In this document: positions 17,102 through 26,097 of the stretch, one piece after another | How positions within the stretch are numbered: the first letter of the stretch is position 1 | Layout: every line of letters begins with the position of its first letter | Origin: Anaerolinea sp. | GTDB lineage: Bacteria; Chloroflexota; Anaerolineae; Anaerolineales; Anaerolineaceae | DNA length: 64,000 bases | Direction of reading: 5' to 3' | Assembly: GCA_029975965.1 (NCBI GenBank) | Contig: JARKOV010000108.1 | Location: forward strand, 1 to 64,000 | Notes under the pieces: generated by a model | Seen by the model: only the letters and a program-made list of their open reading frames with translations | What the model was told of the DNA's origin: nothing | Database searches by the model: none | Position numbers and translations under genes: made by a program

Positions 17102-17131
17102 AGTATAGCAGGGGGGAGGTTTGAATGTCAA
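17102..17131 (-). promoter_or_regulatory. Promoter of the FMN-riboswitch operon
   Basis: On the minus strand a perfect TTGACA (17131-17126) and TATACT (17107-17102) are 18 bases apart. The predicted start lies near 17095, just upstream of the riboswitch P1 helix. Confidence 0.75.
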
Positions 17132-17310
17132 GGGAAGGTTTGTTTTTGATTTTTGGGCAACATCTTAGCCAAATGCGGAGACTTTTCCATCTTTTGAGCA
17201 ACTGTGTTTTATTTCCGGGAACTTTTCGGAACCGGCTGCGTCTTGTTGTGTGAAATCGAAATCATCAACTTCCGGGGCAAGCTCCCCGGCGCAGGATCAG
17301 GAGGTAGATC

Positions 17311-18366
17311 ATGAAACTCAACTTATTCTCACGTATCTCGCGGTTTTTTGCCGCAGTCGTCGCGGTAGCAGTGATTGCCGCATCTTTACCGCAGGCAGTG
17401 TTTGCCGCATCGGTGCCGACCCTCACCATCCTATCGGTCAAAGCCGGTGAGAGCGTCACGGTGCGCGGGGAGAATTTCCCGAAGAACACCGAGTTCACCA
17501 CCCGCATGGACGTGTTCGGCAACCTGGCCCTCAACGGCACCAACGTCGGCACGATCAACTCTGGCAGCGGCTCGTTCGATGTCACCTTCTCCATCCCCAG
17601 CGGGCTGAAGAGCGAGCGCACCCTGGCGATCCGCATGGACAGCGCCTCAGGCTGGTACAGCTACAACTGGTTCACCAACAACACCAGCGGCGCAGTGGTC
17701 ACCCCAGTCGAGCCGGTCGGCGGCGGCAAGCCCTACATCGACATCATCGGTGTGGAAAAGAACAAGACCGTTACGGTGCAAGCCAACCGCTTCCCTGCCG
17801 GGCAAACCTTCAACGTGCGGATTGGGCCCTTCAAGGACTTCTTCAAGAAGTACGTCTCAGCGGGCACGGTTAACTCTGGAAACGGCGGCTCGTTCAAGTT
17901 CTCGATCGCCCTGCCCGAATCGGTCAAAGATGTCGAGATGATCACCATCCGCCTCGACAGCGCGCAAGGGGCCTACGCCTTCAACGCCTTCAAGAATGTC
18001 AGCGGTGGTACCGTGGTGGTCACCGACCCGCCGCAGCAGCCGAGCGCAGTCTGCTCGATCGTCTCGACCAGCCCGAGCAAGACGCTCAAACCCCGCGAGG
18101 ATTTCGACGCGGTCTGGACGGTGAAGAACACCAGCGGCAAGACCTGGGAGATGCAGTCGGTTGACTACAAGTTCGTCAGCGGCACCGAAATGCAGAAGTA
18201 CGGCAAGACGTTCGACTTCAAGCAAACCGTAAAATCGGGTGAGACGGTCTCGATCGTGGTGGATATGCTCGCCCCCGACAAAGCCGGCACCTACAGCACG
18301 ACCTGGGCGATTGTCCAGGGGAGCACCACCCTGTGCAGCCTGCCGATCACGGTGGTCGTGAAATAA
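17311..18366 (+). CDS. Secreted protein with an NBR1-like C-terminal domain
   Basis: 351 residues. A signal peptide (RFFAAVVAVAVIAASLPQAVFA, about 11-32) is followed by two Ig-like repeats of the same type (about 35-120 and 133-225), each with TFSIPSGLKSERTLAIRMDS-like strands. The C-terminal Ig-like domain resembles the NBR1 (next to BRCA1) central domain, with AVWTVKNTSGKTWEMQSVDY and LAPDKAGTYSTTWAI. Such domains are common in surface proteins of Anaerolineae. The start follows AGGAGG. The 200-base region upstream shows no clear promoter. Confidence 0.85.
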   Translation: MKLNLFSRISRFFAAVVAVAVIAASLPQAVFAASVPTLTILSVKAGESVTVRGENFPKNTEFTTRMDVFGNLALNGTNVGTINSGSGSFDVTFSIPSGLKSERTLAIRMDSASGWYSYNWFTNNTSGAVVTPVEPVGGGKPYIDIIGVEKNKTVTVQANRFPAGQTFNVRIGPFKDFFKKYVSAGTVNSGNGGSFKFSIALPESVKDVEMITIRLDSAQGAYAFNAFKNVSGGTVVVTDPPQQPSAVCSIVSTSPSKTLKPREDFDAVWTVKNTSGKTWEMQSVDYKFVSGTEMQKYGKTFDFKQTVKSGETVSIVVDMLAPDKAGTYSTTWAIVQGSTTLCSLPITVVVK

Positions 18367-18383
18367 AGCAAGTTGATCCAATA

Positions 18384-18419
18384 GATCCCCCGTTCCACAA
18401 GGAGCGGGGGATTTTTTTT
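18384..18419 (+). terminator. Intrinsic terminator
   Basis: ATCCCCCG and CGGGGGAT enclose a short loop and are followed by eight T, 18 bases after the secreted protein gene. Confidence 0.9.
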
Positions 18420-18486
18420 CGTGATATACTCCGGGCGTTCATCACGGACCTTTGGGCCCAATTCGAGCGGTGAATATGGATGCCGG

Positions 18487-20073
18487 ATGTTGAGATCCAA
18501 ATCGCGAAACTTCCTGGAGACGGCCCCACTCCACCCCTTTTTATTCGGAATCTACCCTGCACTGGCTCTCTGGCTGGCAAATATCCAGCAAATCCCGGCT
18601 TTTGCCGCCATCCGGCCACTGGTCATCAGCCTTGGCCTGGCGGCGGGGGTGTACGCCGCCTGCCGCTTGATCGCACGAAGCTGGATCAGGGCTTCTTTCC
18701 TGGCGAGTGTCACCCTGCTTTTTCTGCTGCTCTACGGGCATGTCTTCAATGGGATTGCCAATCTCTCCGCCGGTGGCTTCATCATTGGACGCCATCGCTA
18801 CCTCTTTCCGCTGTGGTTTGCTGCGCTGGCCGCGATTTGGTTTCTCACCTTGCGCGCCCGCCGGCCATCTCGCGCGGTGAACACGCTGCTTAACAGCATC
18901 AGCCTGTTTCTGGTGGTTCTTGCCGGCGGGCAAATTGTGTTCGCTTTGCTTCGCCAGCCCGCCGTGAACGCGAATCCGCCTCAGGTGGCGGCGCCTGCGC
19001 CAGAAATGACCCCGGGCGATGGCCGGGACGTGTATTACATCCTGCTCGATACCTACGCCCGGGCAGATTACCTCGCCAGCGCGGCGGGTGTGGATAACAG
19101 CGACTTCATCCGGGCGCTGGAAAAACGCGGGTTCATCGTTGACCCCTGTGCGCAAGTCAATTACGACCAGACCCCTTTTTCCTTGGTCTCGTCTCTTAAT
19201 CTGGGTTATCTCGAAGAGCTGGGGGTGCCGTTCCACCCGGAGGCGACCGAAGAAGCCTTCGGCGAGATGGCGCCGTGGATTAAAAACAGCCGCATCCGCA
19301 GCGAATTCGAGGCGCTGGGGTACCAGTTCATCACCTTCAAAACCCAGTACCCCTGGCTGGATATTGCCGACAGCGACATCTACTTTGACGCCGAAGCCTC
19401 CACCGCCTCGATCAATCGCCAGGAATCCTTTGCTTTCCAGTATCTGTTTTTCCAGACGACAGTGTTGCGGCCGCTGACCGATGCCCTGGTTCAAAATACA
19501 GAGCGCGTCCGGCAACTGCCCTCTTTTTTCGTCCAACTGGTTAATCCGGAGAATGACCTGTTCCGGTCGCGCGAGTACCGCCAGTACCTGCAAAATGAGT
19601 ACGCCTTCGATACCTTCCTGACCATAGCCGGTATGCCCGGGCAAAAATTCGTTTACGCCCACCTGTTTCCCAATCATTTGCCCTTTGTCTACAACCCGGA
19701 TGGCTCATTTCGCGCGACTGGCACCGAGACCCTGGAGGATTACGCTGCCACCTTTGCATATACCAATCGGCGCGTGCTCGAAATGGTCGACACAATCCTC
19801 GAAAGATCTACTGTCCCGCCGGTCATCATCCTCCAGGGTGACCATAATTACGCCACGACCGCCGAACGTGTTAAAATACTCAATGCCCTCTACCTGCCGG
19901 AGGGCGGCGCGGACCTGGCCTACCAGGGGATGACGCCGGTGAACACATTCCGGCTGGTGCTGGATTATTACTTTGGGCAAGCGAACGGCTTCTTGCCCGA
20001 CCGCAGCTTCCACTCACCTTTGGGCAGACCCTACCAGTTCGAAGAAGTGCCGGGAAGCTGCGCCAGCCGCTGA
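18487..20073 (+). CDS. Sulfatase-like membrane protein
   Basis: About 528 residues. Four to five transmembrane helices (about 15-150) precede an extracytoplasmic alkaline-phosphatase/sulfatase-like domain. DVYYILLDTYARADYL (about 180) supplies the first metal aspartate region. YAHLFPNHLPF and IILQGDHN (about 465) resemble the His and Asp-His metal sites of LTA-synthase-like enzymes. Possible roles are phosphoglycerol or phosphoethanolamine transfer or hydrolysis at the surface; the substrate is unknown. The start is uncertain: no good ribosome site is seen, and a GTG at 18421 would begin in the terminator. First of a close cluster with the next two genes. Confidence 0.7.
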   Translation: MLRSKSRNFLETAPLHPFLFGIYPALALWLANIQQIPAFAAIRPLVISLGLAAGVYAACRLIARSWIRASFLASVTLLFLLLYGHVFNGIANLSAGGFIIGRHRYLFPLWFAALAAIWFLTLRARRPSRAVNTLLNSISLFLVVLAGGQIVFALLRQPAVNANPPQVAAPAPEMTPGDGRDVYYILLDTYARADYLASAAGVDNSDFIRALEKRGFIVDPCAQVNYDQTPFSLVSSLNLGYLEELGVPFHPEATEEAFGEMAPWIKNSRIRSEFEALGYQFITFKTQYPWLDIADSDIYFDAEASTASINRQESFAFQYLFFQTTVLRPLTDALVQNTERVRQLPSFFVQLVNPENDLFRSREYRQYLQNEYAFDTFLTIAGMPGQKFVYAHLFPNHLPFVYNPDGSFRATGTETLEDYAATFAYTNRRVLEMVDTILERSTVPPVIILQGDHNYATTAERVKILNALYLPEGGADLAYQGMTPVNTFRLVLDYYFGQANGFLPDRSFHSPLGRPYQFEEVPGSCASR

Positions 20074-20120
20074 AGCGAATTTCCGCCCGGTCGCAGCGCG
20101 GGCGGTTTATGGAGAAAACG

Positions 20121-20297
20121 ATGCATCTATTTTTCTATCTCGATCCTGGCTCCGGTAGCCTCTTGATCCAGCTCATCCTCGCGGCGGTGCTCGGCGCGGG
20201 GGTGGCGGTTCGCATTTTCTGGAAGCGCATTAAGGCGCTTTTCACCGGTAAACAACCGGAAGCCGAGCAGGACGAAGACCAGGAGGCGGATGAGTAA
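20121..20297 (+). CDS. Tiny membrane protein (YLDPGSGS family)
   Basis: 58 residues. The N-terminal MHLFFYLDPGSGSLLIQLI leads into one transmembrane helix (about 14-36), a basic stop (FWKRIKALF) and an acidic tail. The DPGSGS motif recurs in short proteins next to sulfatase-like and methyltransferase genes, but I know of no assigned function. ATG 20121 is preferred because GGAG lies 8 bases upstream; ATG 20109 is the alternative. The stop overlaps the start of the methyltransferase gene by 8 bases, so translation is coupled. Confidence 0.75.
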   Translation: MHLFFYLDPGSGSLLIQLILAAVLGAGVAVRIFWKRIKALFTGKQPEAEQDEDQEADE

Positions 20298-21678
20298 CGC
20301 AAGCCAACGCTTGCACGCCTCTTTCCGCGACCCGAGCGGATTTCTCTTCACCCGGGATGGCACGCTCTACCGGCAGGTGAACCAGGCTTACCGCGCCCAT
20401 TACGATTTATTGATGGGCTCGGGCCTCTACGAGCGGCTGGTCAAGGCCGGGCAGTTGATCGCCCACCGCGAGGTGGATGTTCCCCCTCAGCAGCCTGCGC
20501 CGGCTTACCGGGTGATCGAGCCGGAACGAGTGGCGTTCATCTCCTATCCGTACGAATGGTCCTTTGGACAGCTCAAGGACGCTGCGCTGACCACCCTGTC
20601 CATCGCGAAGAAAGCGTTGGACGCCGGGATGGCGCTCAAAGACGCCAGCGCGTACAACATCCAGTTTCACCAGGGCCGCCCGGTGTTGATCGATACCCTC
20701 TCGTTCGAGGCCTACCGCGAGGGCAGCCCCTGGGTGGCTTACCGGCAGTTCTGCCAGCACTTCCTCGCCCCGCTGGCGTTGATGGCCCACCGCGACGTGC
20801 GCCTTTCTCAGTTGCTGCGCGTCTACATCGACGGTGTGCCGCTCGATTTAGCCAGCGCGTTGCTGCCCTGGCGGACGCGCCTGAACGCCGGGATCGCCGC
20901 GCACCTCCACCTGCACGCGTCGGCGCAGAAGCGCTACGCAGGCGAGTCGGTCGCCCGCTCCGCCGGGCAGCGCACGATGAGCAAGCTTTCGTTGGTGGGC
21001 TTGATCGAGAGCTTGCAATCCACCGTGCGCGGGCTCAAGTGGCAGCCGGAGGGCACCGAGTGGGGCGATTATTACGATTCCACCAACTATACGCGCGCCG
21101 CTTTCGACGATAAAGTCAACGTGGTCGCCGGGTGGAGCGCGCGCATTCACCCGGAGACGGTCTGGGACCTGGGCGCCAACACCGGCGTGTTCAGCCGCGC
21201 GGCGGCGCAGGCCGGCGGGATGGCTGTGGCCTGGGATATCGACCCGGCGGCGGTGGAGAAGAATTATCGACAGGTGCGCCGCGATAAAGAGACCAACCTC
21301 CTGCCGCTGGTGATCGACCTGACCAACCCCAGCCCGGCGATCGGCTGGAACAACGCCGAGCGCGACACGCTGGCGGCGCGCGGCCCGGCTGGACTGCTGC
21401 TGGCGCTGGCGCTGATCCACCACCTGGCGATCGCCAACAACGTCCCGTTGGAGGAGGTGGCCGCCTTTTTCAGCCGCTTGAGCCGATGGCTGGTGATCGA
21501 ATTTGTGCCCAAGAGCGATTCGCAGGTGCAGCGCCTGCTCGCCTCGCGCGAGGACATCTTCCCGAATTACAACGAGGCGGGCTTCGAGACCGCCTTTGGG
21601 CAGTATTTTGCCATCCGTGAGAAACGCCCGGTCGAAGGCTCGCAGCGCACCCTCTACCTGATGGAACGCAACGGATAA
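20290..21678 (+). CDS. Kinase-like / SAM methyltransferase fusion protein
   Basis: 462 residues. The C-terminal half has a class I methyltransferase motif I (VWDLGANTGVFSRAAA, about 293-308) and a motif IV-like LALALIHHLAI. The N-terminal half contains LKDASAYNIQFHQGRPVLID (about 116-135), which resembles the catalytic loop and metal-binding Asp of aminoglycoside-phosphotransferase-like kinases (DxxxxN then D). The match to real kinases is partial, since the HxD histidine is absent. The family is usually annotated simply as a methyltransferase. The start ATG lies within the tail of the tiny membrane protein gene. Confidence 0.78.
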   Translation: MSNASQRLHASFRDPSGFLFTRDGTLYRQVNQAYRAHYDLLMGSGLYERLVKAGQLIAHREVDVPPQQPAPAYRVIEPERVAFISYPYEWSFGQLKDAALTTLSIAKKALDAGMALKDASAYNIQFHQGRPVLIDTLSFEAYREGSPWVAYRQFCQHFLAPLALMAHRDVRLSQLLRVYIDGVPLDLASALLPWRTRLNAGIAAHLHLHASAQKRYAGESVARSAGQRTMSKLSLVGLIESLQSTVRGLKWQPEGTEWGDYYDSTNYTRAAFDDKVNVVAGWSARIHPETVWDLGANTGVFSRAAAQAGGMAVAWDIDPAAVEKNYRQVRRDKETNLLPLVIDLTNPSPAIGWNNAERDTLAARGPAGLLLALALIHHLAIANNVPLEEVAAFFSRLSRWLVIEFVPKSDSQVQRLLASREDIFPNYNEAGFETAFGQYFAIREKRPVEGSQRTLYLMERNG

Positions 21679-21695
21679 GTCAACCGCTCTCGTCG

Positions 21696-22691
21696 ATGCC
21701 AGAACCCTGTCCCTCTCAGCGCAAACGCCCTCCGCTTTTCAGGATTCCCCTCGCGCTTGGCCTGTTCATTCTCCTCGGACTGGCGGCCTGCGCCGTGGCC
21801 GAAGTGCCTGGTTTCAGCCCGCCGGAAGATATGCCGCTCCTGGAGGCGACGCCGGCAGCCGAGGTGACGCCGGCAGCCGAGGCGACAGTTGCTCTCCAGC
21901 CCGAACCGACCGCTGATCTCGCGCCCACCGCCGCCCCGACCATGCCTGCCAGCCCCACGCCGCAGGTCTGCCGCGAAACGGCGGGCTCCTTCGAGCGCTA
22001 CGGCTTGCTCTCGCCTTATTTGAAGGGGGAGCTCAATTACCGGGTTTATTACCCGCCCTGCTACGACGACTCGGGGGAGACGCGCTACCCGGTGCTCTAC
22101 ATGCTGCACGGGCAGACCTACAACGACGACCAGTGGGCGCGCCTGGGCATCGGCGAGGCGGCGGACGCCTTGATCAATACGGGCGAAGTTCCCCCGTTCC
22201 TGATCGTGCTGCCTTACGAGGTCGACACCTTTGCCGACCCGTACGCCGATGGCTACGGACCGGCGCTGGTCGAGACCCTCATCCCGTGGGTGGACGCCTT
22301 CTACCCGACCTGCCCCGCGCAAGCCTGCCGGGCGATTGGCGGGCTCTCGCGCGGCGGAGCGTGGGCTTACCTGCTGGCACTCGACAACCCCGGGCTGTTT
22401 GGCGCGGCGGGTGGGCACAGCATGGTGCCGTTCGGCGGGATGCAGGTGCGCCTGCCCAACCAACTGCGCTCCACACCTGCCGACCAGTTCCCGCGCCTGT
22501 GGATGGACATGGGCAAATCCGATATCTACCTGCCGGACCTCAAGGTGTACGAGGAGCTGCTCACCCAGCAAGCAGTGCCGCACGAGTACACCCTCCAGGA
22601 CGGGTACCACGACGAGGCTTACTGGTCCGCGCACCTCGCGGACTACCTGCGCTGGTACGCCGCGGGATTCCTGGCTGGGGAGAGCCAATAA
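21696..22691 (+). CDS. Esterase-family lipoprotein
   Basis: 331 residues. The lipoprotein signal is LFILLGLAACA (Cys about 28). A Pro/Thr/Glu-rich linker with a repeated VTPAAE motif follows (about 45-85). The alpha/beta-hydrolase domain is of the esterase D/enterochelin-esterase type: YPVLYMLHGQTYN, nucleophile Ser in IGGLSRGGAWAYLLAL (about 210), and the likely His in QDGYHDEAYW. It is an extracellular hydrolase of unknown substrate. The gene starts 17 bases after the methyltransferase gene. Confidence 0.85.
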   Translation: MPEPCPSQRKRPPLFRIPLALGLFILLGLAACAVAEVPGFSPPEDMPLLEATPAAEVTPAAEATVALQPEPTADLAPTAAPTMPASPTPQVCRETAGSFERYGLLSPYLKGELNYRVYYPPCYDDSGETRYPVLYMLHGQTYNDDQWARLGIGEAADALINTGEVPPFLIVLPYEVDTFADPYADGYGPALVETLIPWVDAFYPTCPAQACRAIGGLSRGGAWAYLLALDNPGLFGAAGGHSMVPFGGMQVRLPNQLRSTPADQFPRLWMDMGKSDIYLPDLKVYEELLTQQAVPHEYTLQDGYHDEAYWSAHLADYLRWYAAGFLAGESQ

Positions 22692-22778
22692 CCCAATAAT
22701 GCTAAGAGATTCATGTGAGGATGCGCGGGAGGGTATAATTTCCGCAACGAAAGCCAATCCCTACCCGAGAAGGTTGCC

Positions 22779-23066
22779 GTGAGCCTGACCCGAGCCGAAG
22801 TCGAACACATTGCCCGCCTGGCGCGGCTGGAGCTGAGCGAGGAGGAGCTGGAGCGCTACCGCGAGCAGCTCTCCGCCATCCTGGACTACGCCGCGCGCCT
22901 GCGCGAGCTGGACACCAGCCACATCCCCCCGACCGCCAGCGTGTTCTCCGCCGGGCTGGCGCTGCGCGACGACGAACCTGCCGCCGGGTTGGGCCTGGAA
23001 GACGTGCTGGGCAACGCGCCGCAGGTCGAGGATAACCAGTTCCGCGTCCCGCCGGTGCTGGAGTAG
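22779..23066 (+). CDS. gatC: Asp/Glu-tRNA amidotransferase subunit C
   Basis: 95 residues, the usual length. Subunit C bridges GatA and GatB in the transamidation of misacylated Glu-tRNA-Gln or Asp-tRNA-Asn. The family N-terminus VEHIARLARLELSEEE (about 8-23) is clear, with DTSHIPPTASV in the middle and a DNQFRVPPVLE end. The GTG start is preceded by GAGAAGG. A TATAAT at 22733-22738 may be its promoter. A 70-bp palindrome begins directly after its stop and separates it from gatA. No gatB is seen in the window. Confidence 0.93.
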   Translation: MSLTRAEVEHIARLARLELSEEELERYREQLSAILDYAARLRELDTSHIPPTASVFSAGLALRDDEPAAGLGLEDVLGNAPQVEDNQFRVPPVLE

Positions 23067-23136
23067 GATCGTGAATTTTATTTTCTGTAAAATGTGGGCT
23101 TTGCCCCACATTTTACAGAAAAATTGAAACACACTC
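23067..23136. repeat. Dispersed 70-bp palindrome, copy C, inside the gatC-gatA operon
   Basis: It starts at the last base after the gatC stop with GATCGTG and ends in CACACTC, 12 bases before the gatA ATG. The core arms TTTTCTGTAAAATGTGGG and CCCACATTTTACAGAAAA are nearly perfect. There is no T-run, so it is not a simple terminator. Confidence 0.92.
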
Positions 23137-23148
23137 TGGAGTAACGCG

Positions 23149-24639
23149 ATGCCGGCTCCCGAAACGCTCACCCTCCTGGATATGCTCGCCGGTTTGCGCC
23201 GCGGCGATTTCTCCGCCGTGGAGCTGGCGCGTGCCACGCTGGCGCGCTTCGAGCGATTCGAGTCTCAACTGCACACGTTGATCACCTTCACCCCTGAGCT
23301 GGCGCTGCGCATGGCCGAGGCGGCCGACCGGCGTTACACCGAATGGCGCCGCGAAGACCCTTCGGCTGCGTGGAACCTGCCGCCGCTGTTGGGCATCCCC
23401 CTGCTGGTCAAGGATGTGCTCTGCTTGAAAGACGTGCGCTGCACCTGCGGCTCGCGCATCCTGGAAAACTTCGTCCCACCCTACACCGCCACGGCGGTGC
23501 AGCGCCTGCTGGACGCCGGGATGGTGGTGGTGGGCAAGAGCAACACCGACGAATTCGCGATGGGCTCCTCGACCGAAAACTCGGCCTACGGCCCGACGCG
23601 CAACCCGTGGGACCTGTCGCGGGTGCCCGGCGGCTCGAGCGGCGGGAGCGCCAGCGCGGTGGCGGCTCGCCTGGTGCCCGCGGCGACCGGCAGCGACACC
23701 GGCGGCAGCATCCGCCAGCCGGCGGCTTACTGCGGCGTGACCGGGATCAAGCCCACCTACGGGCGCGTCTCGCGTTACGGGCTGGTGGCCTACGGCTCCT
23801 CGCTCGACTCGGTCGGGGCATTCGCGCGCAGCGCCGCCGAGGCGGCACTGCTGCTGAAAGCCATGGCCGGGCACGACCCGCTCGACTCGACCAGCGCCGA
23901 CCGCCCGGTGCCGGAGCTGAGCCTGGGGTCCGGCGGTCTGATAGGGCTGCGGGTGGGCGTGCCGGAGGAATACTTCATCCAGGGCATCCAGGCGGAGGTC
24001 GAGAGCGCAGTGCGCGCGGCGATCGCTCAGATGGAGGCGCTGGGGGCGATGATCCAACCGGTCAGCCTGCCGCACACCGCTTACGCGCTGCCGGTGTATT
24101 ACCTGATCGCCCCGGCGGAGGCTTCGGCCAACCTGGCGCGCTACGACGGGGTGCGCTTCGGACTGCGCGAGCCGGCCGAGCAGATGTGGGATCTTTTCTA
24201 CCGGTCGCGCGGCAAAGGCTTTGGGGCGGAGGTCAAGCGGCGCATCATGCTCGGCACCTATGCGCTCTCCGCCGGTTATTACGAGGCTTATTACGGCCAG
24301 GCGCAGAAGGTGCGCACGCTGATCAAGCAAGACTTCGAGCGCGCCTTCGAGCAGGTGGACGTGGTCGCCTGCCCGGTGGCGCCGACAACCGCTTTCAAGA
24401 TCGGCGAGCACAGCGACGACCCGCTGGCGATGTACCTGGAGGATGTTTTCACCCTGCCGGCTAACCTGGCGGGGGTCCCGGGCGTGGCCTTCCCGGTCGG
24501 CTTCGATGGCAACGGCCTGCCGGTGGGGATGCAACTGATGGGGGCGCATTTTAAGGAAGATGTGCTGCTGCGCGCCGCGCACGCTTACCAGCAGGCGACC
24601 GGCTGGCACTTGCGCATGCCGGGATGGGTCGCGGGTTGA
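23149..24639 (+). CDS. gatA: Asp/Glu-tRNA amidotransferase subunit A
   Basis: 496 residues. It is the glutaminase and amidase-signature subunit that releases ammonia for transamidation. The catalytic Lys lies in [11 protein letters not shown] (about 84-94). The signature [20 protein letters not shown] (about 161-180) is followed by [15 protein letters not shown], which together hold the cis-Ser and nucleophile Ser. The end [10 protein letters not shown] is typical. The ATG has GGAGTAACG in front, directly after the palindrome. Confidence 0.96.
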   Translation: MPAPETLTLLDMLAGLRRGDFSAVELARATLARFERFESQLHTLITFTPELALRMAEAADRRYTEWRREDPSAAWNLPPLLGIPLLVKDVLCLKDVRCTCGSRILENFVPPYTATAVQRLLDAGMVVVGKSNTDEFAMGSSTENSAYGPTRNPWDLSRVPGGSSGGSASAVAARLVPAATGSDTGGSIRQPAAYCGVTGIKPTYGRVSRYGLVAYGSSLDSVGAFARSAAEAALLLKAMAGHDPLDSTSADRPVPELSLGSGGLIGLRVGVPEEYFIQGIQAEVESAVRAAIAQMEALGAMIQPVSLPHTAYALPVYYLIAPAEASANLARYDGVRFGLREPAEQMWDLFYRSRGKGFGAEVKRRIMLGTYALSAGYYEAYYGQAQKVRTLIKQDFERAFEQVDVVACPVAPTTAFKIGEHSDDPLAMYLEDVFTLPANLAGVPGVAFPVGFDGNGLPVGMQLMGAHFKEDVLLRAAHAYQQATGWHLRMPGWVAG

Positions 24640-24785
24640 GGCCGGAATAGAGATCGGCCGCCTGGAATAAGGCGCCGGGCAGGGGAGCCCTGCAAAAGAG
24701 TGCGGACTCGCAGGTCCGCACATACTGAAAGGGGGATTTGATCGGCGTCGCATGGCAGAAACCCTGGCGCTCGGAGGATATCTCT

Positions 24786-24813
24786 GTAGGGGCGGTTCGC
24801 GAACCGCCCCTAC
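24786..24813. repeat. Perfect 28-bp palindrome
   Basis: GTAGGGGCGGTTCG faces CGAACCGCCCCTAC. It lies in the 24640-24948 gap, which otherwise holds only shorter inverted repeats (around 24676-24718) and the 70-bp palindrome. The gene on the right is convergent with gatA, so this could serve as a bidirectional terminator. Confidence 0.7.
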
Positions 24814-24870
24814 GGTTCATCCGGTTTGTTTGCTAAGGGTAAATAACCGCGAGACTCGGCCCCTCACACA

Positions 24871-24940
24871 GATCGTGTTTTGATTTTTCTGTAAAATGTG
24901 GGGCAAAGCCCACATTTTACAGAAAATAAATTGCACAATC
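24871..24940. repeat. Dispersed 70-bp palindrome, copy D
   Basis: The ends are GATCGTG and CACAATC. The core is inverted relative to copies B and C, reading GGGGCAAAGCCC instead of GGGCTTTGCCCC. It ends 9 bases before the histidine kinase stop. Confidence 0.92.
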
Positions 24941-24948
24941 CTCACACG

Positions 24949-26094
24949 TCACAGGTTGTGCGATCCGCCCGTCAGCGGCAGGGTGAACCAGAGGGTCGTG
25001 CCGCTTCCCGGCCGGCTTTCGGCGAAAATTTCACCGCCGTGGGCGCCGACCAGGCTCTTGCAGATCGCCAGTCCCAGGCCGCTGCCGCGCGAATCGGCGG
25101 ACTTATAAAAGCGGTCGAAGATGTGCGGCAGGTCCTGCGCGGCAATGCCAACGCCGTTGTCTTGCACTGCCACGCGCGCGCGCAACTCGTCTCCCGGCTC
25201 GATCCAGCCGCGCAGGTGGATCGTCCCTCCGGCGGGCGTGTAGCGCAAAGCGTTGTTGAGCAGGTTGGCCAGCACCTCGCGGATGCGCTCGGGGTCGACC
25301 TCCACGAGCGGCAGTCCGGGTTGGACCGCTACCTGGATTGCTACGCCAGCCCGGCTCGCCTGCGCCTCGAAACCGGCAGCGGCCTGCTCGATCAGGTCGG
25401 CCAACGAGACGGGTTGCAACTCCAATTTCAGCGCGCCGCTTTCGGCCAGAGAGAGCGTGCGCAAATCGTCGATCACGCGCGAGAGCAGGCGAGTCTCCTC
25501 CAGCAGATCGTTGAGGCGCCGGCTGTCTGCCGGATAAATGCCGTCGAGCATGCCCTCCAGGTTGCCCTGGATCACCGTCAGCGGCGTGCGCAGCTCGTGG
25601 GTCACGTCGGCGAGCAGGTTACGGCGCTGCGCGTCGTTGGCGCGCAGGCGGGCGGTCATCTCGTTGAACGCCCTGGCGAGCGAGCGTATCTCGCGCGTGC
25701 CGCGCTCGCGCACCTGGGGGGTGTAATCGCCTTCCGCCACACGCCCGGCGGCGTCCAGCAGGTCGCCAATCGGCAGCGCCGTCCAGCCCAGGCTGCGCAC
25801 CACCCATCCCACGACCACCACGACCACCAGCAAGGCCGTCCCCGCGCCGATCAGGGCCGGTAAACCGAGCCTGCCGGCCAGCTCGCCGCCGGTCAGCCAG
25901 GAAAAGACCAGCCAGGCGATCGCCGCCAACCCGATCGCCGCCAGCGTCACCAGCAGCAGCAGCCCGCAGCCGACGCGGCGCATGAAGCGCCCGCGCAGGT
26001 TGCGCCAGTTGGGCGTGTGGCGCGGTCCGGGAGGCCAGGCTTCCCCTTTCGGCCACCATTTCGGCGGCGTGTTTGGAAAATGATGCGGCTGCAT
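24949..26094 (-). CDS. Sensor histidine kinase
   Basis: 381 residues. Two transmembrane helices (about 40-65 and 75-100) have almost no extracytoplasmic loop between them. Then come a HAMP domain (about 103-155), HisKA with the phospho-acceptor His in DVTHELRTPL, and HATPase with N-box LLNNALRY, G1 VQDNGVGI and G2 GSGLGLAI. The lack of a sensor domain suggests intramembrane sensing or a partner protein. The start lies 3 bases after the response-regulator stop, and the pair forms a two-component system. Confidence 0.93.
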   Translation of the reverse strand: MQPHHFPNTPPKWWPKGEAWPPGPRHTPNWRNLRGRFMRRVGCGLLLLVTLAAIGLAAIAWLVFSWLTGGELAGRLGLPALIGAGTALLVVVVVVGWVVRSLGWTALPIGDLLDAAGRVAEGDYTPQVRERGTREIRSLARAFNEMTARLRANDAQRRNLLADVTHELRTPLTVIQGNLEGMLDGIYPADSRRLNDLLEETRLLSRVIDDLRTLSLAESGALKLELQPVSLADLIEQAAAGFEAQASRAGVAIQVAVQPGLPLVEVDPERIREVLANLLNNALRYTPAGGTIHLRGWIEPGDELRARVAVQDNGVGIAAQDLPHIFDRFYKSADSRGSGLGLAICKSLVGAHGGEIFAESRPGSGTTLWFTLPLTGGSHNL

Positions 26095-26097
26095 GGT

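Noticed and set aside
23067..23136. Palindrome as the terminator of gatC
   Set aside because: No T-run follows, and the same sequence occurs elsewhere in settings unrelated to gene ends.
23113..24753. 546-residue antisense frame over gatA
   Set aside because: Long antisense frames are common in GC-rich genes; composition is Arg/His-rich with no domain, and gatA is certain.
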